A DNA stretch of 64,000 nucleotides from Staphylococcus epidermidis (GTDB taxonomy: Bacteria > Bacillota > Bacilli > Staphylococcales > Staphylococcaceae): the NCBI RefSeq assembly GCF_006742205.1, contig NZ_AP019721.1, positions 1,674,001-1,738,000 of the forward strand, written 5' to 3'. The notes beneath the pieces were generated by a model. The model made no database searches and was not told where the DNA came from. It was given only the letters and a program-made list of their open reading frames with translations. How positions within the stretch are numbered: the first letter of the stretch is position 1; the number at the start of each line of letters is the position of its first letter. Both the position numbers and the translations under genes were made by a program. Positions 50,069 to 59,139 of the stretch are shown one piece after another.

Positions 50069-53000
50069 TTATGATTGCTTTTCAATTTCCACTAATAAAT
50101 CTCCTGTGGCAATGGCATCTCCATTAGCAACATTGATTTGTTTAATAATTCCATCAAATGGTGCCTGAATCGTCGTTTCCATCTTCATTGCTTCAGTGAT
50201 TAATAATGGCTGATTAGCTTGAACTTCATCGCCTACAAACACTTTGACTTCAGTTACAGAACCAGGCATTTGAGCACCAATATGATTTGGATTTGATTTA
50301 TCCGCCTTAGGTTTAACATTAGCATTCGTTTTAACATTTTCATCTTGAATATAAATACGTCTTGCTTGACCATTCATAGCGTAATAAATTGTACGTTTAC
50401 CATTCTCATCTGGTTCACTGATTGTTTCTAATTTAATAATTAGACGTTTACCAGTATCAATTTCAATTTCAACTGTTTCACCATTACGCATGCCAAATAA
50501 GAATGTCGGTGTATCCAGTAAAGATACATTACCAAATTGCTCTTTCGTTTGAATATATTGTTTATATACCTTCGGATAAAGTACATAACTAATTATATCT
50601 TGTTCTGTTACCTCGTCTTGTTGTATGTCGCTTAATTCTTGACGGATTGCTTCAAAATCGACCGGCTCCAAGTATTCACCTGGTCTTTCAGTAATTGGTT
50701 GCTGTCCTTTTAAAATAACATCTTGCAATTTCTTGTTGAATCCGTTGACAGGTTGTCCAATGTCACCTTTAAAGAATGACACAACAGATTCTGGGAAATC
50801 TAATTTATAACCATCATTGATGACCGTATCTTCATCAAGATCATTTTGCACCATATATAGTGCCATATCTCCAACTACCTTTGAAGATGGTGTTACTTTT
50901 ACAAGATCTCCAAACAGGAAGTTGACACGACGATACATCTCTTTGACTTCATCAAAACGTTCGCCCAATCCTAAACTTTTAGCTTGTTGACTTAAGTTTG
51001 AATATTGGCCACCTGGCATTTCATGTTGATAAATTTCTGTATTTGGTGATTTGATATCACTCTCAAAGTCTGCATAGTAAGGTCTGACTACAGACCAGTA
51101 ATGACTCAACTCTTCTAACCCATCAATATCAGTTCTTAAATTACGTGGAAATCCATTTAGTGCATAATATAATGAATTTGCACTTGGTTGACTCGTTAAA
51201 CCACTCATAGATGCAACAGCAGTATCTATAATATCTACGCCAGCATCAATTGCTTGTTTATATGTCAACAATCCATTTCCACTAGTATCATGTGTATGTA
51301 AATGAATTGGAAGATGTGTTGCCTCACGTAATTCACCAATTAATTCGTAAGCTGCTTTCGGTTTCAATAAACCAGCCATATCTTTAATTGCTAATATATG
51401 GAATCCTTCTCTTTCCAGTTCTTTAGCCATTTTAACGTAATAATCTAAAGTATAAATATTGGAACGTTCAGCATTTAAAATATCACCTGTATAGCAAATT
51501 GTACCCTCAGATACCATTCCAGCTTCTTGAACAGCTTCATTCGCTACTTTCATTTGATCAACCCAGTTCAATGAGTCGAATATACGGAAAACATCTACAC
51601 CAGCTTTTGCACTTTCATGAACGAATTTCTTAATTACATTATCAGGATAGTTTTTATAACCTACTGCGTTCGAAGCTCGTAATAACATTTGGAATAACAC
51701 ATTCGGAATGGCTTTGCGCAATCTTTCTAAACGTTCCCATGGATTCTCTTTCAAGAAATTATAGGCGACATCAAATGTTGCACCACCCCACATTTCTAAT
51801 GAAAAACTATCTTTAAAAACTTCAGCAGTTTTAGATGCAATGTTCATCATATCTTTTGTTCTTACACGTGTTGCAAGTAAAGATTGGTGTGCATCTCTAA
51901 ATGTAGTATCGGTAATTAAAACATCTTCTTGTTCTCTAACCCAATTTGTAACACCTGTTGGTCCATGTTGCTCAAGAATTTGTTTTGTTCCAAATAACTG
52001 ATTGATTTTCTTTTGAGAAATTTTTGGGATTTTGGTAGATTCATATTCTGGTTTTGGACGCTTTTCTACATTAGGAAATCCGTTTATCGTCACATTACCA
52101 ATATACTCTAAAGTCTTGGTACCTCTGTCCAATGTCGGTGCAATATCGAAAAGTTCAGGTGTTTCTTCAATAAATTTAGTAGTATAATCACCACTTCTAA
52201 ATTTATCATTACGCATAACATTGATGAGAAATGGAATATTCGTCTTTACGCCACGAATTCGCATTTCGCGTAATGAACGTTCCATTTTCTCTTCAGCTTG
52301 TTTAAATGAAACGGCATGTGTAGAAAGCTTAACTAATAGTGAATCGTAGTAAGGTGAAATTTCTGCACCTTGGAATCCATCCCCTGCATCAAGTCTCACA
52401 CCAAAACCGCCACTTGATCGATATGCAATAATTGTGCCAGAATCTGGCATAAAATCATTAGTAGGATCTTCAGTTGTTATACGACATTGTATCGCATACC
52501 CTAATGTTTGAATTTCATTTTGCTGTGGCATAGAGATTTTATCTCCAAATAACGATTCTCCATCAGCAACTAAAATTTGCGTTTTCACAATGTCTATACC
52601 AGTAATCATTTCAGTAATTGTATGCTCAACTTGAACACGTGGATTAACCTCAATGAAGAAAAATTCATCCCCAGAAACTAAAAATTCTACTGTTCCAGCG
52701 TTGACGTATTTTATATTTTCCATCAGTTGAATTGCGGCATCACAAATTCGCTCTCTTAATTTGTTAGAAAGACCTACTGAAGGTGCAACTTCAACAACCT
52801 TTTGATGACGTCGTTGTACGGAGCAATCTCTTTCATACAAATGAATGATATTCCCGAATTCATCACCAATAACTTGAACCTCTATATGCTTTGGATTATC
52901 AATATATCTTTCGATATAAACTTCGCTATTACCAAATGACTTTTCGGCTTCTGATTTCGCACGATGGAAAGCGTCTTCTAATTCGCTTGATTCACGAACG

Positions 53001-53518
53001 ATTCGCATACCTTTACCACCGCCACCGCTTGTGGCCTTAATCATAAGTGGGTAACCTGCTTCATTAGCAAACTGTTCTGCAGCTTCAAAACTTTCAATAG
53101 GACCATCTGTACCCGGGATTACAGGTAAGTTAGCGTTAATAGCAGTTGTTCTAGCCTTAACCTTATCTCCAAACATGTCTAGATGTTCAAGATGCGGACC
53201 TATAAATTTAATGCCTTCCTCAGCACATCGGCGTGCAAATTGTTCATTTTCACTTAAAAAACCATACCCAGGATGAATTGCATCGACACCTGCGCGAAGA
53301 GCTACTTCGATGATACGTTCGATATTCAAATAACTTTCAGCAGGTCCTAAATCACTTCCAACTAGATAGGATTCATCTGCTTTATATCTATGTAACGAAC
53401 TTTTATCTTCATTAGAATAAATTGCTACTGTACTGATATTTAATTCTGCTGCCGCTCTAAAAATTCTAATGGCGATTTCACCACGGTTAGCAACAAGTAA
53501 TTTCTTTATTTGTTTCAA
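50069..53518 (-). CDS. pyc: Pyruvate carboxylase
   Basis: A 1149-residue biotin enzyme that carboxylates pyruvate to oxaloacetate. Domains in order are biotin carboxylase/ATP-grasp (KKLLVANRGEIAIRIFRAA, the glycine loop KATSGGGGKGMRIV, EVNPRVQVEHTITE), the carboxyltransferase barrel (DTTFRDAHQSLLATRVRT, HLHTHDTSGNG), the allosteric linker, and the C-terminal biotin domain with EAMKMETT. I start at TTG 53518, 9 bases after GGGGTG; an in-frame GTG lies inside that site. The length agrees with S. aureus Pyc (1150). Confidence 0.98.
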   Translation of the reverse strand: MKQIKKLLVANRGEIAIRIFRAAAELNISTVAIYSNEDKSSLHRYKADESYLVGSDLGPAESYLNIERIIEVALRAGVDAIHPGYGFLSENEQFARRCAEEGIKFIGPHLEHLDMFGDKVKARTTAINANLPVIPGTDGPIESFEAAEQFANEAGYPLMIKATSGGGGKGMRIVRESSELEDAFHRAKSEAEKSFGNSEVYIERYIDNPKHIEVQVIGDEFGNIIHLYERDCSVQRRHQKVVEVAPSVGLSNKLRERICDAAIQLMENIKYVNAGTVEFLVSGDEFFFIEVNPRVQVEHTITEMITGIDIVKTQILVADGESLFGDKISMPQQNEIQTLGYAIQCRITTEDPTNDFMPDSGTIIAYRSSGGFGVRLDAGDGFQGAEISPYYDSLLVKLSTHAVSFKQAEEKMERSLREMRIRGVKTNIPFLINVMRNDKFRSGDYTTKFIEETPELFDIAPTLDRGTKTLEYIGNVTINGFPNVEKRPKPEYESTKIPKISQKKINQLFGTKQILEQHGPTGVTNWVREQEDVLITDTTFRDAHQSLLATRVRTKDMMNIASKTAEVFKDSFSLEMWGGATFDVAYNFLKENPWERLERLRKAIPNVLFQMLLRASNAVGYKNYPDNVIKKFVHESAKAGVDVFRIFDSLNWVDQMKVANEAVQEAGMVSEGTICYTGDILNAERSNIYTLDYYVKMAKELEREGFHILAIKDMAGLLKPKAAYELIGELREATHLPIHLHTHDTSGNGLLTYKQAIDAGVDIIDTAVASMSGLTSQPSANSLYYALNGFPRNLRTDIDGLEELSHYWSVVRPYYADFESDIKSPNTEIYQHEMPGGQYSNLSQQAKSLGLGERFDEVKEMYRRVNFLFGDLVKVTPSSKVVGDMALYMVQNDLDEDTVINDGYKLDFPESVVSFFKGDIGQPVNGFNKKLQDVILKGQQPITERPGEYLEPVDFEAIRQELSDIQQDEVTEQDIISYVLYPKVYKQYIQTKEQFGNVSLLDTPTFLFGMRNGETVEIEIDTGKRLIIKLETISEPDENGKRTIYYAMNGQARRIYIQDENVKTNANVKPKADKSNPNHIGAQMPGSVTEVKVFVGDEVQANQPLLITEAMKMETTIQAPFDGIIKQINVANGDAIATGDLLVEIEKQS

Positions 53519-53839
53519 AAGCCAAGACACCCCTTAGAATGTTACGAATTTTCTAAATAATTAGATAATAAAATTTTATCTCAAATGTTTGAATAATTCT
53601 ATAGTAATTCATGAAAGAATCATATCATTTATCAATTTGTAACATTTAATTAAATAAATTAGTTCAAACTGACTACACTATGTGTAAGTTAAGTTGTCAG
53701 TCAATTACAAGAAAACTTATAAATGTTAATAATTTAATATTATCATCTATATACGAATGACGCTAGTTAAAGTATGCATATTTACAGAATCTTAAATTAT
53801 GATAATGAGTAGTGACTAACTATACCAAACATTATGATA
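53519..53839. other. Intergenic region upstream of pyc
   Basis: About 320 AT-rich bases between pyc and the ftsW terminator. AGATAATAAAATTTTATCT (53562-53580) is a near-perfect palindrome about 45 bases before the pyc start. No gene is seen. Confidence 0.4.
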
Positions 53840-53879
53840 TGAAAAGCCCAAGAGGAATAATTTACATTCATCTTGGGCT
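53840..53879 (-). terminator. Terminator after ftsW
   Basis: AGCCCAAGA (53845-53853) and TCTTGGGCT (53871-53879), a perfect 9-bp stem extended by further pairing, followed on the minus strand by TTTTC. Confidence 0.85.
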
Positions 53880-53919
53880 ATAGTCTAAACTTAATATTAA
53901 AATTTTATATACTATTTAA

Positions 53920-55143
53920 TTAATTATATCGACGTTTAATATCTACCTTACGTTGTTTCAGTCGTTTATCATCTTGTTTTATCTGTTTTGCTGTAATAAG
54001 TAGTAATCCCATAGCTATACTTAAACTAATCATCGATGAACCACCAAAACTAATAAATGGTAACGGTACACCAGTAAGTGGAATTGTAGCAGAAATACCA
54101 CCGATATTTACGAATGTTTGGCTTCCGATATAACTAGCTATCCCAACGCAAACTAATTTATAAAAATACGATTGCGTTTTATTAGCAAGTTGGAAAGCGC
54201 GATATACAATAAAGTACTCTAAAATTAAAACGATTAAGCCACCGATTAATCCCATCTCTTCACAAATAATAGCAAATATAAAGTCTGTATGTGGCTCTGG
54301 CAAATAACCAAGCTTCATAATACTATTTCCTAGACCACGTCCGAACAACCCACCATTGCCAATTGCCAAAAGAGAATTAGAAATATGATATCCTGTGCCT
54401 GATTCTTGACTAAATGGATTGGTTAACGTACTAAAACGTGCTTGCAAATAACTTGGAACCATATCTAACATGAACATAAATGTAGCTACGATGATAAAAC
54501 CAATAGCTACCAAAGCGCCCCATTTTAACATATTCTGCACACCGATACCTGAGTAAAAAATAATTGAGAAGAATATGATCACAATCAGCATTGTTTGACC
54601 AACATCTTTTTGAAAAAGAACAAGTATCAAACAAGTTACAACAAACAAAATTGGTCCTAATATTAATTTTATATTATGCCTCACCGCAGGCATCTTCTTT
54701 TCAATCATAAATGGTATGTATAGAATTATTGAAATCTTCAATAACTCCGAAGCTTGTAAGTTCATGAACCCTAAGTTAATCCAACTTTTAGAACCATTGA
54801 TATTTTTTCCTATTACTAATGTTAGTAGTAAAAGTATAAAAATACCAATCATCATACCTTTTTGAACATTAGGCTTTTTTAATACTTTAACATTCATAAT
54901 AAAAGCCATAAAAAATACGATAACAAAGCTCATGATAACGTATAAAAGTTGTCGATTGTAGAAGTATGTTCCGGAAACTGGTACTCCCCCGGTTAACGTA
55001 CCTTTTGTAGCTGCAACCATGCTTGCGCTATAAACCATTACTAATCCAATCAAACAGAGGACAACATAAGTTATTAACAATGGATAATCGATAAATTTAG
55101 AAGTCTTTCCAATATATCGCATTATATTTTTAAAATTTTTCAT
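53920..55143 (-). CDS. ftsW: SEDS-family peptidoglycan polymerase FtsW
   Basis: A 407-residue polytopic glycosyltransferase that polymerises lipid II at the septum together with PBP1. About ten hydrophobic segments are present. Family motifs include NGSKSWINLGF, LLFQKDVGQT-type LVLFQKDVGQTML with the catalytic aspartate region, GGLFGRGLGNSIMKLGYLPEPHTDFIFA and GVPLPFISFGGSSM. The gene lies between pyc and ylaN, as for ftsW (ylaO) in Bacillus. Confidence 0.95.
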   Translation of the reverse strand: MKNFKNIMRYIGKTSKFIDYPLLITYVVLCLIGLVMVYSASMVAATKGTLTGGVPVSGTYFYNRQLLYVIMSFVIVFFMAFIMNVKVLKKPNVQKGMMIGIFILLLLTLVIGKNINGSKSWINLGFMNLQASELLKISIILYIPFMIEKKMPAVRHNIKLILGPILFVVTCLILVLFQKDVGQTMLIVIIFFSIIFYSGIGVQNMLKWGALVAIGFIIVATFMFMLDMVPSYLQARFSTLTNPFSQESGTGYHISNSLLAIGNGGLFGRGLGNSIMKLGYLPEPHTDFIFAIICEEMGLIGGLIVLILEYFIVYRAFQLANKTQSYFYKLVCVGIASYIGSQTFVNIGGISATIPLTGVPLPFISFGGSSMISLSIAMGLLLITAKQIKQDDKRLKQRKVDIKRRYN

Positions 55144-55375
55144 ATACTAGATCTTCCAATACTAAATGATTAAAATTTATCTCTTTGTTGACTTAATAAA
55201 ACACATCGCTACTAAAAAGCGTTCTTATCTATTATATACTTCAACGTATCTATTAAACAAATATAAACAAATAGATTTACCTTTAAAACCCATGATTTAA
55301 ATTTACTTTAACAATTTTTGAAAGAAGTGAGCGTTTTTAGGCTTCTTTCAAATCAATTTCACTTTTAAATCTTAC
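55144..55375. other. Intergenic region between ftsW and the ylaN terminator
   Basis: AT-rich. TTTGAAAGAAG (55317-55327) and CTTCTTTCAAA (55343-55353) form a perfect 11-bp stem with a 15-base loop but no T run on either strand, so it is not a standard terminator. No reading frame is seen. Confidence 0.4.
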
Positions 55376-55421
55376 AACAAAAAAGACCGAGAAAGATATA
55401 AGAATTAATATCAACTCAGTC
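55376..55421 (-). terminator. Terminator after ylaN
   Basis: GACCGAG (55385-55391) and CTCAGTC (55415-55421) with an additional inner GATAT/ATATC pair, followed on the minus strand by T6. It lies about 120 bases after the ylaN stop. Confidence 0.65.
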
Positions 55422-55544
55422 ATTTATGCGATGATTGACTCGTACAATTAATCATCTATCAATATTTTCTTTAAACATAATACATTATGCATACCGTCAA
55501 CTTAGTGAATACATTATTTTTACAATTAATTACAAATAAAAAAT

Positions 55545-55820
55545 TTAAACATTCGTAAATGCTTCATGCAATTTAGAAAGTTCTTTTTCAAGTCTTAACA
55601 TTAATTGCTTACCATCTTCTTTATCAACTAATCCAAGTTGAACTGCGAAATCAACTTCCTTTTGTAAACCAAACATTTGAGTATCTAAAACCTCTTCATA
55701 AAGTGGACAAGAAGGTAAAGTTAAGTTATCCATTTGAACTTTAATTAGATGTAATATTCTGTCTGCATCTTTATTCAATTGGTCATATGCCGCACTATTT
55801 AACTTCGATTGGTTAGACAT
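55545..55820 (-). CDS. YlaN family protein (UPF0358)
   Basis: A 91-residue helical cytoplasmic protein typical of YlaN. The gene is essential or conditionally essential in Bacillus and staphylococci and has been connected with iron homeostasis and Fur. It shows a hydrophilic helical pattern with [27 protein letters not shown] as the conserved middle. It has its own GGGGGA ribosome site and is divergent from the 160-residue gene. Confidence 0.9.
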   Translation of the reverse strand: MSNQSKLNSAAYDQLNKDADRILHLIKVQMDNLTLPSCPLYEEVLDTQMFGLQKEVDFAVQLGLVDKEDGKQLMLRLEKELSKLHEAFTNV

Positions 55821-55925
55821 GACATATTCCCCCTATCGTTTCAATTAATATCTTCACAATAGAAGTTTATCCTACTGAATGTTAAAAAGCAAGCGAATTT
55901 AAATTAAGTGAAAGCGATTCTATGT

Positions 55926-55931
55926 TAAAAT
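55926..55931 (+). promoter_or_regulatory. Extended -10 of the 160-residue gene
   Basis: TGTTAAAAT (hexamer 55926-55931) with the extended TG element, 34 bases before the ATG. No good -35 is seen. Confidence 0.5.
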
Positions 55932-55964
55932 AATGAAAGATAAAAATTTAGGGAGTGGGCATTT

Positions 55965-56447
55965 ATGATTCAAATAAAAGGAGCAGTCAATTTCCCTATT
56001 TCATTGGATAGTACGACTTGGATATTTGACGATAGAAAAGTTACTATTGATGATTTAGAACGTGGGGTATTTGATGGTACTAGACCCATCAACTTTGATG
56101 ATAACAAGGAATGGAACCGTGCTATTTTAGAAGGACAAACAAATCCACCAACGCTTGATTCTGAAATTAAATATAAAAAACGATCGGTTTTAGATGAAAC
56201 ATTTGTGATAAATATGACACCATTTTTCAAAAACGCCGAACCTATGGAAAATGCTAGCACAATAAAACTTTCTAATAAAGATTATTCCATCAATGTACCC
56301 ATGGACTTATTACCTTATTTGTTCTTTCAATTTTCTAGTAATGGCAAACGTTTATATAGTGATAATGCTGTTGATAGTTTCATATATATTCCTGAAGAAG
56401 GATACTCTCATCAATTTAAGTATGTCACACATATAGAGGTGATTTAA
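55965..56447 (+). CDS. Conserved hypothetical protein, 160 residues (possibly YlaL-like)
   Basis: I do not recognise a named domain. The protein begins MIQIKGAVNFPISLDSTTW, has the conserved-looking WIFDDRKVTIDDL segment, no membrane segment and no cysteines, and ends YVTHIEVI. GGGAGTGGG is the ribosome site. It lies between ylaN and ylaI, where Bacillus has ylaJ-ylaM; by position and size it could be the YlaL equivalent, but this is a guess. The ylaI start follows 1 base after its stop, so the two are coupled. Confidence 0.8.
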   Translation: MIQIKGAVNFPISLDSTTWIFDDRKVTIDDLERGVFDGTRPINFDDNKEWNRAILEGQTNPPTLDSEIKYKKRSVLDETFVINMTPFFKNAEPMENASTIKLSNKDYSINVPMDLLPYLFFQFSSNGKRLYSDNAVDSFIYIPEEGYSHQFKYVTHIEVI

Positions 56448-56448
56448 T

Positions 56449-56604
56449 ATGAGAAAGGTTCAATGTATTATTTGCGATACTAAAGTTTTTATTGATGAAC
56501 ATACAGTCGAGGCTAAACGCTTAAAAAATAATCCTATACGCACTTTCATGTGCGATGATTGTAAAAGTAGACTCGATACACCTAAACAAAGCAAACGAGA
56601 TTAA
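56449..56604 (+). CDS. YlaI family zinc-ribbon protein (DUF2197)
   Basis: A 51-residue protein with two CxxC pairs, CIIC (residues 6-9) and CDDC (35-38), forming a likely zinc ribbon. The pattern EAKRLKNNPIRTFMCDDC matches Bacillus YlaI. The GAGGTGA ribosome site lies within the end of the upstream gene. The function is unknown. In Bacillus ylaI is close to typA; here an insertion-sequence cluster separates them. Confidence 0.88.
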   Translation: MRKVQCIICDTKVFIDEHTVEAKRLKNNPIRTFMCDDCKSRLDTPKQSKRD

Positions 56605-56659
56605 AATGATATATTGGAAATTTCAAACTATCTCACATAAATAAAGAGTGTGGGACTTA

Positions 56660-57292
56660 AAGTTCCAAGATAAATAAAAAAGACAATTTCTATTGAAATT
56701 ATATAGAAATTGTCTTTTTTATTATTTTTTTGATTATTTTCAGCTCGTTGAGCTGTTACTTTTCTTATATTAAGTGCCATTAGCACAAATCCTAGTTCTC
56801 TTTTGACTTTATTTATCCCTCGAACGGACATTCGAGTAAAACCCAAAATAGCCTTCATAAATCCAAAAACAGGCTCCACATCAATTTTTCTTGACTGTAG
56901 ATGCTTTTTGTTTTTGGTTCTGAAAACTTTTTAATAATTTGGACTTTAAAATATTCCCAATTATAATTTTTCATTATTTTTTTATTTGCTTTTGAATCGA
57001 TTAATTGTTATATAAGAAGGCTTTTGATTTTATGATAGACACATCATTCGAATATTATCATTAAGTATTTTTTCTATCTACGTCCTGAAAACACAGATTG
57101 GGTATAGGCATATAAAACTACTTTTAACATTATTTTTGGATGGTATGATATTGCATCACGATGATGTCTGAATTCAGTCTCTAGAATTGTTTCTACAATA
57201 TCATTTACATGTCGTGAAATATCATTTGTGGGGATAAGAACTGAAGTTTCCATTGGTAGAGTAAGTTGAGTCATGTTATAATCTTTATACAT
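56660..57292 (-). pseudogene. IS1182-family transposase relic (internally deleted and frameshifted)
   Basis: The N-terminal part (57074-57292, MYKDYNMTQLTLPMETSV to AYTQSVFSGRR) resembles IS1272/IS1182-type transposases of staphylococci. After FSGRR a one-base loss shifts the frame; IEKILNDNIRMMCLS then ends in stops. Most of the catalytic middle is missing. A block near 56935-56990 encodes NYNWEYFKVQIIKKFSEPK, then another one-base shift leads into the C-terminal KIDVEPVFGFMKAILGFTRM (56628-56930 region). The element is dead. The family assignment is from memory of the intact protein. Confidence 0.82.
56676..56720. terminator. Terminator after ylaI, within the IS relic
   Basis: An 18-bp perfect stem (AAAAAAGACAATTTCTAT at 56676-56693 and its complement at 56703-56720) with T6 on the plus strand and T6 on the minus strand, so it works in both directions. 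It lies about 70 bases after ylaI and overlaps the 3' end of the transposase relic. Confidence 0.88.
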
Positions 57293-57383
57293 AAGGCACC
57301 TCGTTAATTTAGTTTAGTGATGTTTATTAAATTATACGAAAGGGCCTTATTTTTTTAAAGTATTTTAATGTAAAATTACATAT

Positions 57384-57550
57384 GAATACAAAGTATTTTG
57401 GCGAGACTCTTGAGGGAACAGGACAAGCTGAAGACTACAGGCTGAAGCTGTCCTCTAAGAAAGCGAGCCAACAATACGAAGTATTGTAAATAAAGAAGCC
57501 AGTAAATGAATTTATGAAAACTCATTTACTGGCTATTTTGCTAGGAATTA
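57384..57550 (+). repeat. Structured dispersed repeat / possible small RNA with terminator
   Basis: It begins near ATACAAAGTATTTTGGCGAG, includes GGACAAGCT with AGCTGTCC arms (57421-57452) and ACAATACGAAGTATTGT (57471-57487), and ends with the hairpin AGCCAGTAAATGA/TCATTTACTGGCT (57497-57544) followed by ATTTTG. I recall very similar 'GGCGAGACTCxTGAGGGA...AATACGAAGTATTG' sequences scattered in staphylococcal intergenic regions, often near insertion sequences. No open frame is present. Confidence 0.6.
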
Positions 57551-57559
57551 TGTCTCAGG

Positions 57560-59060
57560 CTCTTTCCTACGATTAGTCAAGTACTTATAATTAAAATAAG
57601 CATTACTTAACTAAACCGTTCATTTTAATTTTTTTGAATAAGGTGTTAAACTATATTTGATTGTACGTTTGGCTAATGTGGTGACATTTGATAATCGTAC
57701 AATTTATGATTCATTACAAGATAATGAATTGTTTTTAATAATCGATTTATACAAGCAATGATGGCAGTCTTATGAGGTTTCTCATTAGGCTGCTTTCTTA
57801 GTTTGTAGTAATAATCGACGACATGATTGTCATAATGATGCTGCCCTCTTATTATATTCATAATCACCCAAAATAAAAGTTTTCTCGCTTTTTTATTACC
57901 ACGCTTGTTGATGGTATCTCTACAGTGTGTATGACCTGATTGATATCGTTTGATATCAATGCCAACAAAAGCATTGAGTTGTTTATTTGATTTAAATCGC
58001 TTAATATCACCAATCTCCCCAATAATCATAGCTGTGCTTAGCTTACCAATACCAGGTATCGAATGAATATTTTCAAAATAATCGAGTTGTTGTGCTAATT
58101 GAATCATGGCATCATCTAATTGTTTGAGATGATGAATAGATTGTTTTAATTGTTGAATAAGTAAGCGTAATTTTTCGACTAGAAAGGAATGTCTATCGAC
58201 ATTAGGATAGCTTTCTTGAGCAATCACCCTTAATTGAAGTGCATATTTTGTAGCTTTATCCATTGACATTCCCTTATCTGTAGAATTGAATATATGTGTA
58301 ATCAGTACCTCCTTGTCGATATCAAGAACCATGTCTGAATGAGTAAAGATTTCTGCGATGTTGAGTGCAATGATTGAATATCGACTACTAAACAATCTTT
58401 CTAAACCAGGGAATGTTTGATGGAGTAATTCAAGGATCTGAAATTTAAGTCGATTTTGTTCATTCTCGATTTCTAGATGAAAACGGACGCGTTCTCTTAA
58501 TTCAAAGAATATTAACTCATGTATAGGTAAGCTGTCTGTTTGTTTAAGCGTCGGTCCTAAACAAGCAAGCTTATGAGCATCTGCCTGATCAGTTTTCCAT
58601 GATCTTAGAGCGCTCGTTTTAAATTTGGCTTCTAACGGATTCATTTGAATATAGTTAATTTGATTTACACAACAAAATCGTTCCATACCTCTTGAATAGA
58701 TACCTGTAGATTCAAAAATGAGTTGTGGGTGGTCTAAGTCATTCAAATACTTGAGTAAATAATTGTAACCATTTTTATTATTCTGGATGAAAAACTCTTT
58801 TTGGAATTTTCCATTTTTATAATGTGCAACTACACTACTTCTTTTACTAATATCAACACCTAAGTAATCGATAAAAAAACCTCCTTTGAATAATTGAGAA
58901 GCTAAAAACTTTACTTAACCTTTCTCATTTCATTTTCCTATACACGGTTTCAAGAACCCAACATACTACAAACGAATTTCAAAAGGCGAGAGTAAAGCTG
59001 ACTTGTTTTTTATACGGATTTAAAATCCAAGAGTCTGGACAGTCTACTTCTCTCTATAAC
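57560..59060 (-). mobile_element. IS110-family insertion sequence (approximate extent)
   Basis: The transposase plus non-coding flanks. The 5' non-coding end (58873-59060) is about 180 bases and contains small hairpins (GGATTTTAAATCC at 59023-59035, GGTTTCAAGAACC at 58944-58956), the place where IS110-group elements encode a bridge RNA. The element lacks terminal inverted repeats, as usual for this family, so the borders are estimates. It separates ylaI from typA. Confidence 0.6.
57673..58872 (-). CDS. IS110-family transposase (DEDD serine-type recombinase), non-canonical start
   Basis: A 399-residue frame, complete for the family. The N-terminal RuvC-like DEDD domain shows D7 (DYLGVDISK), E54 (IFESTG), D95 and D98 (WKTDQADAHKLA). 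A coiled linker follows, then the Tnp_20 domain (NIHSIPGIGKLSTAMIIGEIGD, NAFVGIDIKRYQSG). No ATG, GTG or TTG exists in frame before a TTG at 58746, which would drop D7. An AGGAGG site lies 7 bases before ATC (58872), the place expected for ATG. Either ATC is used weakly or a point change has silenced the element. Confidence 0.85.
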   Translation of the reverse strand: MDYLGVDISKRSSVVAHYKNGKFQKEFFIQNNKNGYNYLLKYLNDLDHPQLIFESTGIYSRGMERFCCVNQINYIQMNPLEAKFKTSALRSWKTDQADAHKLACLGPTLKQTDSLPIHELIFFELRERVRFHLEIENEQNRLKFQILELLHQTFPGLERLFSSRYSIIALNIAEIFTHSDMVLDIDKEVLITHIFNSTDKGMSMDKATKYALQLRVIAQESYPNVDRHSFLVEKLRLLIQQLKQSIHHLKQLDDAMIQLAQQLDYFENIHSIPGIGKLSTAMIIGEIGDIKRFKSNKQLNAFVGIDIKRYQSGHTHCRDTINKRGNKKARKLLFWVIMNIIRGQHHYDNHVVDYYYKLRKQPNEKPHKTAIIACINRLLKTIHYLVMNHKLYDYQMSPH

Positions 59061-59110
59061 TATAAAAAATAGCTATGAAAAAATCTATCGTCATAGATTT
59101 CTTCATAGCT
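59061..59110 (-). terminator. Terminator after typA
   Basis: AGCTATGAAAAAATCTAT (59071-59088) and ATAGATTTCTTCATAGCT (59093-59110), an 18-bp stem with one G-U pair and a 4-base loop, followed on the minus strand by ATTTTTTAT. Confidence 0.92.
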
Positions 59111-59139
59111 AATCTTAGTATGTTTGTAATATATTTAAA

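Noticed and set aside
56628..56879. An 83-codon gene on the minus strand
   Set aside because: It is the C-terminal remnant of the IS1182-type transposase, not an independent gene.
57560..59060. Whether the IS110 element and the IS1182 relic form a composite transposon or defence island
   Set aside because: There is no cargo gene between or beside them, and the flanks are ordinary core genes.
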